Shown in pieces: positions 58,083-64,000 of a stretch of 64,000 nucleotides of DNA. The stretch lies in the NCBI GenBank assembly GCA_023431405.1, contig JAEYVZ010000101.1:30461-94460 (forward strand), written 5' to 3'. Every line of letters starts with the position of its first letter. The stretch's first letter is position 1. The DNA is from Actinomycetes bacterium. Its GTDB lineage: Bacteria > Actinomycetota > Actinomycetes > Actinomycetales > Microbacteriaceae. A model generated the notes under the pieces. The model ran no database searches. It had not been told where the DNA came from and worked only from the letters and a program-made list of their open reading frames with translations. Both the position numbers and the translations under genes were made by a program.

Positions 58083-59342
58083 TCAGAACGTGAGGTACTC
58101 CCACCCGACTTCGGGAATCACCAGATCGTGCACGTCTTCGGCCTCTCCCTGCCACCAGCCGGGAATCAGGTTGGGCCAGAGGATGCCGCGAAACGTGCCC
58201 TTCTTGCTGGCGACACCGAGCTTCTCGCCGTACGCGCGCACCGCTTTCTCGTTGGCCTTCGCCCAGTCTTCGAACAGCGTGGCGCCGGCCGGGATCGAGC
58301 CGCGGACGAACGACCACGTGTCCTTGTTCGAGATCACCGTCCCGCGCGAGAGAGACGCCGTCGCAAGCACCATCTTGTCGTGACGAGTCTGCAGGTCGGC
58401 GGGAAGCGCCACCACCCCGTCATCGACCGCGCCCTGCAGCGAACGGAACACGCACAGCGCCTGGAAGTCGCGGGAGTGGTACAGATTCTCGATCAGCCCT
58501 CGGCGGTCGATGAGGCCCGGGTTGTCGGCGACGACCTTCAGTCTTCCGGCATCCGCAAAACTGTTCCCGCCGTCGGAGGTCTTGTAGACCACGATGCGCA
58601 GATCGGGCCCGGCCTTGCTCTTGAGGAGCTTTATGGCTTCGGCGGTCGACCCGAACTGCGACGAGTAAAGGCAGTCGTAGAAGACCAGGCGCCGCACCGT
58701 GGTGAGGTCGACCAGCGAGTTGAGGATCACCTGGTTGACCCCCGCCGACCCGAAGCTGTACCCCGCGATGACGCGCAGCTTCCAGGTGACCTTCCCGCCG
58801 AGCGCGGTCGTCAGCAGCGACTCGATCTGTGCCGTGTCGATGACCCGGGCGTAGAACGGCTTCGTCGCTTCGTTGCAGCGGACGTGGATGACGACGTGCT
58901 GACCCTGTGCGCGCTCGATGAAGGAGCGCAGGCCGTGGCGGTTGAGCTCCTGGCCGACCGCGAACAGCAGCGTCACCGAGACCTCGCCCGACCAGGAGCC
59001 GCCGGACGCCCGGGCGCGCATCTGCGTCAGCACCTCAGCGCTGGGTGCCAGCTTGACGATGAAGTCGTCGCTCTCCCCCGCCGGCACAGGATTCGAGGTG
59101 TTGGTGAGCCCGGGATTCGTCTTCGGGTTCGCACGGTTGCGGGCGGGGAGGGTCCATCCGCCCTCCGCTTCCAGAATCGTTGCGCCCGTCCGCACGAGCG
59201 TGAACCGGTTCTTGCGGAATCCCAACCGCGGGCGGACGTCGACCGACGTGTTGCCCACCGTGTTCACGGGGCCCCACTCGTCGCGATAGAACGCGTCGAA
59301 CTGCGAGCCGCCGCTGGTTCCGCGGTAGGTCGGCTCGCCCAT
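58083..59342 (-). CDS. unknown protein with GxSxG elbow, second gene of a two-gene unit
   Basis: A 419-residue protein without a recognised family. Residues 185-235 look like the core of an alpha/beta hydrolase: a beta strand WKLRVIAGYSFGSAG with the nucleophile-elbow pattern G194-Y-S196-F-G198, then a helix and strand VRRLVFYDCLYSSQF with acidic residues. A later strand DLRIVVYKTSDGGN and the segment NLYHSRDFQ supply possible Asp/His partners. The N-terminal ~120 residues appear beta-rich. No signal peptide. The ATG at 59342 overlaps the stop of the 965-residue gene (TGATG), so the two are one operon and probably act together. A secreted or toxin-like lipase/esterase or protease is the best guess, at low confidence. 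Confidence 0.8.
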   Translation of the reverse strand: MGEPTYRGTSGGSQFDAFYRDEWGPVNTVGNTSVDVRPRLGFRKNRFTLVRTGATILEAEGGWTLPARNRANPKTNPGLTNTSNPVPAGESDDFIVKLAPSAEVLTQMRARASGGSWSGEVSVTLLFAVGQELNRHGLRSFIERAQGQHVVIHVRCNEATKPFYARVIDTAQIESLLTTALGGKVTWKLRVIAGYSFGSAGVNQVILNSLVDLTTVRRLVFYDCLYSSQFGSTAEAIKLLKSKAGPDLRIVVYKTSDGGNSFADAGRLKVVADNPGLIDRRGLIENLYHSRDFQALCVFRSLQGAVDDGVVALPADLQTRHDKMVLATASLSRGTVISNKDTWSFVRGSIPAGATLFEDWAKANEKAVRAYGEKLGVASKKGTFRGILWPNLIPGWWQGEAEDVHDLVIPEVGWEYLTF

Positions 59343-62239
59343 CAGGGCTTCATCCGGCCGGTGATCGGGTCGTAGGAGACGGCGACCGGGACGACCTGAT
59401 CGGTCGGAAGGATCTCGACCCACTGATCGATGACGGGGAACTGGCCTGTGCCGACGTTGTTGCGGAACCCGCCGATCAGCGGATAGAAACCGTGCTCGTA
59501 GACACGATCCACCGGCGTCGCCGTGACGGTGTTGGCCGCATCCACCAGCACCGGGTTGGCGGGGCCGGCGTCGGTGTCGACCTCGGGGTAGCTCCCCGTC
59601 CTCACAGACGCCTCGTGCTTGATCCGCACGCGACGCGCCATGTCGCGGAGAACGTCGAACATGGCCTGCCCGTCCAGCGGGTTTCCGTCGAGATCCCGCT
59701 CCTCCGGATTGCTGGTGTGGTAGGTGTCGGTCGGACCGATGCCGTTCATCCCCTCCACTTTGGTCAGCCAGTTCAGCGCCGCCTCCTCCATCCCGGGACG
59801 GATGGGCAGCACCGCCTTGACCCACGGTGCGTTGAGGAACGCGTTTCGAAGGTTGTCGCCGTCCAACTGCATCAGCCAGCCCAGTGAGGCCCCCAAGCGG
59901 GCGGGCTCCGAATCCTCGGTCACGTAGTAGTTGTCGTGCCGCCACTGCTCCACGCCTCCCCAGCCGACGACGCTGTCAGCGAGCAGCGGATCCGGCTTGG
60001 GCTTCGAGAGCCCGGCAATGGACCCTGCGAACGCCGGGATCTGCGCGACGATCCCCTTCGGGATCCCAGTGGCCGAGGTGACCGCCGCGACCGCCGGGGA
60101 GGCGGTGTCGCCGATCTTGGGCGTCGACGGCTTGCCGAGATGCTGCCCGCTGCGGTGAAGGCGGGGCCGCCACCACTCCGGAGACACGAAGTAGAGCATC
60201 TTGTCGACGTCGAAGATCGAGTTGATGAGCTCCGCGACGATGTGCCGCGTGCGATCGTCGGGTTGCGGGATGTCCTTGGTCAGCAGGTCTTGGATCAGCG
60301 CCCGATAGACGACGATCCGCTCCTCCTCACGAAGGTCTTCGTACTTGCGCTGGCGGATCTTCGACGCGAGTGTCACGCGCTCCCGCGCCGACTCGACGAA
60401 CTCCTTCTCATACGCCTCGCGGATCGCGTTCTCGTACTCCTTGACCTTCGCGTTGTTCGCATCCGTGATCGCGGTGTTGGCCGATTCGATCGGAGTCCAG
60501 TGCAGGGTGGCGGCGATGGTCATCGCGTCTTTCCCGCCGAAGTTGACGTAGGCCAGAACCACGTCGAACAGCCATCTGCCGTTCTCTGCGCGGATGTTGA
60601 GGCGGCTGAGGTCGAACTCCACCGACTCGCCGTTGGCGCCGAGGTCGACCTGCGAGAGCTCGAAGTTCGCCCGATCGCAGTAGGCCTCTTGGGGGAACTC
60701 CCAGGCGACCCGCTCACGAGACCCTTCGTTGAAGTCGGTGTCGACTTCGACGCCGTAGCGGTAGCCCTCGTCTTTGTCGCCCTCGTCGCTGCTGGTCTGC
60801 GTGAACGGAATCGTGATCTGCGTGGTCGAGGTGAACGGGGTCAGCAGCGGTTGCGCTTCGGGGTTCTTCAGAGAGCCCGTGTCGGGCTCCTTCGCGACGT
60901 GCAGCAGCTGCCCCAGTCCGAGCGATCGGCCCGGGTCGTCGACATAGGTCTGCCAGCACAGGTACGAGCCGACATCCTGCACTTGCACACCCACCTGACG
61001 CATCTTGCGGCGCAGCTCGTAGTTGACGAGCTCATCCGTGCCGTTCTTCAGGAGGTATCGCTTGCTCGACACGTCGGTCGTCTCCGTCACGGTACGGAAC
61101 GTGGACGTGAAGCTCTTGCGGATCTCGGTCGACAGCTTGTCGCTCTGCTGACGCGAGCGCTTGTGCATCGTCTCGCGGGCCTTCTCCTGTGTGGTGTTCA
61201 TGTCGAAGCTCGTGGAGGCGTTGGCCTCTCCGCCGATCCAGCCCTGGTTCACGTCGGCGTTGGCCCCGAAGGCGATGTCCGAACGATTGCTGTCTTTGAC
61301 CGAATCCGACAGCTCGTCCGAGACCGTCACGGTGGTTTCGGTCTTCACCGTCGTCTCCAGCGCCTGCTCGATGATGCGCTCTTCGTACTGGCGCCGGGTG
61401 GAGACCTCGATGAGCTCCACCTCCGCATGCGGACTCAGCCAGACATGGCCGACCGGGGTGCCCAGGAAAGAATCGAACTCGAAGAAGTACTGGCGGTAGA
61501 GGTGCACGACGCTGAGCGGCGACAGCCCGACCGACGCGAGATGTTCGCGATCGGTGGGGTCGAGGCTCTCGATGTCGAGATAGCCGGCGGCCGCGCTCTT
61601 CGCGTCGGAGAGCCCGAGAAGCCCCGCCACCGCGGGCGCGTGATCTGACTCGCTGTAGAAGAGCGTGCGCAGCACCGTGAACTGCTTCTGCGCGACAAGG
61701 TGCAGCAGTGCACCGGCGACCGCTGACTCGGCGTCGAGCTGAGCGCGAAGGCTGTTCTGTTTGAGAAGACGGATGCTGTCTTCGTCGTCATGGCGCCGCA
61801 GCTGGAGGGGCGTGTCGCAGAGCACCCGGTACGCCCTCTGAAGCCGATCAGCCACGGGACCGTGCAGCATTTCGTCGACCCGATCGGGCGAGAGCAGATC
61901 GCCCCATTGCGCGTCGTCGTAATCGCGAAGCGGTGGCAGCGATTCGGCGATGGCGTTCATCAGCTGGGTGCTGTGGCCGCGGGTCACCCCCGCAGCGAGC
62001 ACACCGGCTTCGACGCGGAACTCGATGCCGCATCCCTCGTCGAACCGGGCATCGACCTGCGGGATGAACTGCCCGGCGATTCGATCGATCGCCTGGTGTC
62101 GATCGCGGCTCAGGGCCGGCCCGAAGCGGGCCTGCGCTCGCGCGGACTTCCATCCGAGAAGCGATTGATAGATGCCGAAAAGCTCGCTGTCATAAGGCAG
62201 AACGCCGATGTGGCGCTCGAGTTCGTGGGCGGTTAGCAT
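59342..62239 (-). CDS. unknown 965-residue protein, first gene of a two-gene unit
   Basis: A 965-residue protein I cannot place. Residues 1-260 are helical (start HELERHIGVLPYDSELFGIYQ). Residues about 262-290 (TPVGHVWLSPHAEVELIEVSTR) lead into a long polar, Thr/Ser/Glu-rich segment (290-395: ETTVKTETTVTVSDELSDS, NRSDIAFGANADVNQGWIGG, RQQSDKLSTEIRKSF) that looks coiled or beta-fibrous. A YELRRKMRQVGVQVQDVGSY block (407-426) follows, then a mixed C-terminal part with YEFDKMLYFVSPEWWRPRL-like aromatic motifs and a Pro-rich stretch. No signal peptide or membrane helix. A strong promoter (62381-62410) lies upstream. The size and layout suggest a structural, toxin or delivery component. Confidence 0.8.
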   Translation of the reverse strand: MLTAHELERHIGVLPYDSELFGIYQSLLGWKSARAQARFGPALSRDRHQAIDRIAGQFIPQVDARFDEGCGIEFRVEAGVLAAGVTRGHSTQLMNAIAESLPPLRDYDDAQWGDLLSPDRVDEMLHGPVADRLQRAYRVLCDTPLQLRRHDDEDSIRLLKQNSLRAQLDAESAVAGALLHLVAQKQFTVLRTLFYSESDHAPAVAGLLGLSDAKSAAAGYLDIESLDPTDREHLASVGLSPLSVVHLYRQYFFEFDSFLGTPVGHVWLSPHAEVELIEVSTRRQYEERIIEQALETTVKTETTVTVSDELSDSVKDSNRSDIAFGANADVNQGWIGGEANASTSFDMNTTQEKARETMHKRSRQQSDKLSTEIRKSFTSTFRTVTETTDVSSKRYLLKNGTDELVNYELRRKMRQVGVQVQDVGSYLCWQTYVDDPGRSLGLGQLLHVAKEPDTGSLKNPEAQPLLTPFTSTTQITIPFTQTSSDEGDKDEGYRYGVEVDTDFNEGSRERVAWEFPQEAYCDRANFELSQVDLGANGESVEFDLSRLNIRAENGRWLFDVVLAYVNFGGKDAMTIAATLHWTPIESANTAITDANNAKVKEYENAIREAYEKEFVESARERVTLASKIRQRKYEDLREEERIVVYRALIQDLLTKDIPQPDDRTRHIVAELINSIFDVDKMLYFVSPEWWRPRLHRSGQHLGKPSTPKIGDTASPAVAAVTSATGIPKGIVAQIPAFAGSIAGLSKPKPDPLLADSVVGWGGVEQWRHDNYYVTEDSEPARLGASLGWLMQLDGDNLRNAFLNAPWVKAVLPIRPGMEEAALNWLTKVEGMNGIGPTDTYHTSNPEERDLDGNPLDGQAMFDVLRDMARRVRIKHEASVRTGSYPEVDTDAGPANPVLVDAANTVTATPVDRVYEHGFYPLIGGFRNNVGTGQFPVIDQWVEILPTDQVVPVAVSYDPITGRMKP

Positions 62240-62380
62240 CGGTGCACCTTCCCCGTCGCGTGAGAATCCTCACTGTGCATAGGGAGCGGACGGGGTCAGT
62301 CGTGATACTCGACGTCGTCGTAGGCGGACTGGCGGCCCGCGGGATGCTCTATCCGCGGGAAGGATGTCGAGCCAGAAGCG

Positions 62381-62410
62381 ATTAACGAGATACTTTCCGC
62401 GCGTTGTCAA
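62381..62410 (-). promoter_or_regulatory. promoter of the 965/419-residue unit
   Basis: On the minus strand TTGACA (62410-62405) and GTTAAT (62386-62381) are separated by 18 bases. The transcript would start near 62374, leaving a ~135-base leader with a CCCGCGG/CCGCGGG hairpin (62336-62359). Confidence 0.7.
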
Positions 62411-62511
62411 GACATGTGGAGGCTCGACGTCCGGAGCGCGCGCGTGCCGAACTGTGCGACGACACTCTCTGGGATCGACCCGCGATGTCCTCCCCGCGTG
62501 TTAGTGTGAAC

Positions 62512-62562
62512 GCACTACATCCCCCACGCCTCTCCACGATGCGCACTTGGGGGATTTTTTTG
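62512..62562 (+). ncRNA. putative ~50-nt RNA with strong terminator upstream of the AbiF-type gene
   Basis: A TAGTGT -10-like box (62502-62507) is followed by a short transcript that would end at an intrinsic terminator: ATCCCCCA (62519-62526) pairs with TGGGGGAT (62548-62555), followed by seven T residues (62555-62561), the only such T-tract seen in this GC-rich window. The terminator ends 23 bases before the Abi_2 protein start, so the RNA is separate from, or attenuates, that gene. AbiF-type genes are known to carry a small structured RNA directly upstream, so this is the likely companion RNA. Confidence 0.6.
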
Positions 62563-62584
62563 TCTGCGTGAGGAGGCTCTCTGG

Positions 62585-63568
62585 ATGATTCGACCGCCCA
62601 GGCCGCGTGGATCGCTCCGGTATGAGAAGCCGCCGCTCAGCGTCGATCACCTTGTCGACCGACTCTCAGATCGTGGACTGCATATTCCGGATCGAGATCG
62701 CGCCGCGAGGTATGTCCGCCACATTGGCTACTACCGACTCTCGCCGTACACGATTCCGTTCCAGCAAGGGGGTCCAGAGCACCAGATGCGGAGAGGGACC
62801 TCGTTCGACGATGTGCTCGATCTCTACGTCTTCGACCGTTCGCTTCGACTGTTGGTCATGGACGCTCTCGAGCGTGTCGAGGTCGCCGTGCGAGCAGCCC
62901 TCACCGACCACATGTCTCTGACATACGACGATTCCCACTGGTTCATGGATTCGGCCCACTTCCGCAAACTGGACAATCACGCTGACTTCTTGAGGATCGT
63001 GCGCAAGACGGGCGCCGATCGCCTTCGAGGAATGCCGGACTCAGGCGAGGACTCCCTCGTGCATCGATCCGCGCTTGAGCACTATCTCACGACATACGGT
63101 TCACCGGAGCTGCCACCGTCATGGCTCATGGTCGAGACGCTGACCATCGGCCAGCTCACGAGCGTCTATCGCAATCTCCGTCTGCGCTCGGACCGAACGG
63201 CCATCGCTGGGAGCGTCGGCCTCACGGCGCCCATCCTCGAGTCCTGGATGCTGACCTACGTTCGCGCGCGGAACATCTGTGCGCATCATGCTCGACTGTG
63301 GAACGTTGGCCTCGGTGTGTACCCGGCCATCCCCACCTCGGCGGCGATCTCCTGGCTGAAGCCCGGCGCGCTGCCGGAGCAGTCGCGGAAGCGTCTGTAC
63401 CCAGTGCTGGTGTCACTGCAGTCGGTTCTCGACACCATCTCACCCCACAGCAACTGGGCTCGTCGACTCAACGACCTCCTCCTCACCCGTTCCCCCATGA
63501 ATCTTGCGGGCATGGGGGTTCCTGCTAACTGGGCAGCGGACCCGTTCTGGAATCGCCACCTGGCCTGA
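62585..63568 (+). CDS. Abi_2/AbiF-type HEPN abortive-infection protein
   Basis: A 327-residue Abi_2 (AbiD/AbiF) family protein, a phage-defence HEPN ribonuclease candidate. The N-terminal family block is YEKPPLSVDHLVDRLSDRGL and YVRHIGYYRLSPYTIPF (43-59). The HEPN active motif R229-N-I-C-A-H234 (RARNICAHHARLWN, an Rx4H) is the same type of motif found in Cas13; an earlier R103-x5-H109 may be the second site. GAGGAGG nine bases upstream supports the ATG at 62585. It follows a tiny terminator-ended RNA and precedes a tRNA-Arg gene. Abi_2 proteins abort infection, probably by cutting RNA when released from their RNA partner; that last step is inferred. Confidence 0.9.
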   Translation: MIRPPRPRGSLRYEKPPLSVDHLVDRLSDRGLHIPDRDRAARYVRHIGYYRLSPYTIPFQQGGPEHQMRRGTSFDDVLDLYVFDRSLRLLVMDALERVEVAVRAALTDHMSLTYDDSHWFMDSAHFRKLDNHADFLRIVRKTGADRLRGMPDSGEDSLVHRSALEHYLTTYGSPELPPSWLMVETLTIGQLTSVYRNLRLRSDRTAIAGSVGLTAPILESWMLTYVRARNICAHHARLWNVGLGVYPAIPTSAAISWLKPGALPEQSRKRLYPVLVSLQSVLDTISPHSNWARRLNDLLLTRSPMNLAGMGVPANWAADPFWNRHLA

Positions 63569-63934
63569 CGCAGCGAGGTCGGGCCCAAAGCGCTGGCTGC
63601 GACCTACGTTCAAGGTACGGGCGCCCTCTCCGCGTTGGCGAAGGGCGAATGGCGAATGGCGATACAGCCTCTCAAACCGGCCGGCACGACAGTTCACGGT
63701 GATTGAGGGAGTCAGTTTCGTTCGCGTCGCCTTCAAGCCGAACTCGACCGGAACGGGCTCGCCGTATCCACGGATAGGGTCGACTCCGCCGGCGACAACG
63801 CCGCGATGCCCGCACTTCACAAGCCTGCGGATTCCATCTCGCGTCACGGCGAACAGCGTTTCGGCCACCACCCCCCGAAACGCAAGAAGACCCGCGGCGA
63901 ACCGCGGGTCTTCTCTACTGTCTCAACACAGTGC
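63569..63934. other. intergenic region without a supported gene
   Basis: These 366 bases separate the Abi_2 gene from tRNA-Arg. Open frames on both strands exist, but none has a ribosome site, a recognisable domain or a sensible end; the plus-strand one reads into the tRNA. A 7-base duplication (GGCGAAT at 63645 and 63652) and the tRNA terminator at 63887 are the only features noted. I saw no integrase remnant. Confidence 0.6.
63887..63912 (-). terminator. intrinsic terminator downstream of tRNA-Arg
   Basis: AAGACCCGCGG (63887-63897) pairs with CCGCGGGTCTT (63902-63912) around CGAA. Read on the minus strand it is followed by TCTTGCGTTT and lies 23 bases past the tRNA 3' end. Confidence 0.8.
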
Positions 63935-64000
63935 GCGCCCGAAGGGACTCGAACCCCTAACCTTCTGATCCGTAGTCAGATGCTCTATCCATTGAGCTAC
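63935..64000 (-). tRNA. tRNA-Arg (anticodon ACG), 5' end cut off
   Basis: Read on the minus strand the sequence gives the D arm GTAGCTCAATGGATAGAGC, anticodon stem-loop around CTACGGA with anticodon ACG (63973-63971), T arm GGTTCGAGTCC and 3' acceptor strand CGGGCGC (63942-63936) with a G discriminator. The CCA is not encoded. The first six bases lie beyond the window edge. tRNA-Arg genes are frequent integration sites, which fits the accessory genes next to it. Confidence 0.93.

Noticed and set aside
63440..63871. 143-codon open frame on the minus strand near the right edge
   Set aside because: It overlaps the Abi_2 gene antisense, has no ribosome site and no recognised domain; an integrase remnant was considered but no catalytic motifs were found.
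63504..63968. 154-codon open frame on the plus strand near the right edge
   Set aside because: It starts inside the Abi_2 gene in another frame and its C-terminus is the complement of the tRNA-Arg gene, a well-known annotation artefact.

Overview
The window is a GC-rich actinobacterial chromosome segment, most likely from Microbacterium or a close relative in the Microbacteriaceae. That placement is inferred from codon use (frequent GGATGCC/GGCATCC), from many start codons lying 6-9 bases after a TANNNT box (probable leaderless mRNAs), from GTGA/ATGA gene overlaps, and from gene content: DtxR-type iron box, siderophore ABC system, DUF2277, DUF4287, HspR/HrcA-type operators.

Layout. 1-9944: sbcCD (sbcC runs off the left edge), a GreA-like protein, small DUF proteins, an MFS exporter with a hydrolase, small acidic proteins, a GNAT protein, a winged-helix regulator behind a Cys-rich leader peptide, and an AlkA-like glycosylase. 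9947-15021: an iron/siderophore ABC operon (lipoprotein, two permeases, ATPase) divergent from a siderophore-interacting reductase, with a DtxR box between them. 15055-23003: aldo/keto reductase, a tiny ORF and hairpin ahead of rtcB, a HAD phosphatase, a NarL-type two-component system with a DUF4097 protein, and pgi. 23028-33284: an 87-bp inverted-repeat element (two copies, 23066 and 29779), an XRE-cupin regulator divergent from a flavoprotein-methyltransferase fusion, YdeI, lipase maturation factor, TANGO2-like NRDE protein, coaBC, a PTS IIBCA, and a secreted muralytic protein. 33359-46918: F420/NADP-binding oxidoreductase, a bile-salt-hydrolase-like enzyme of Firmicutes character, DUF2207, MarR plus an ABC-2 exporter, Hsp20 under CIRCE and HAIR operators, a VOC protein whose 3' end is duplicated on either side of an unknown gene, sdaA, an amylosucrase-like GH13 enzyme and a VIT1 metal transporter.

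46991-56624 is one long minus-strand operon (TRAP transporter dctPQM, SDR, MaoC hydratase, acyl-CoA ligase, fused acyl-CoA carboxyltransferase, hydrolase) with a divergent SorC-type regulator. It looks like uptake and CoA-dependent breakdown of an organic acid.

56694-64000 looks like accessory DNA next to a tRNA-Arg(ACG) gene at the right edge. It holds an unknown protein, a 2-TM potassium channel, a two-gene unit of unknown function (965 aa with a long polar central segment, and 419 aa with a GYSFG nucleophile elbow), and an Abi_2/AbiF-type HEPN protein. The HEPN gene is preceded by a promoter-like box and a very strong terminator that define a ~50-nt RNA. The last two units are the best candidates for a poorly described or new defence or effector system.
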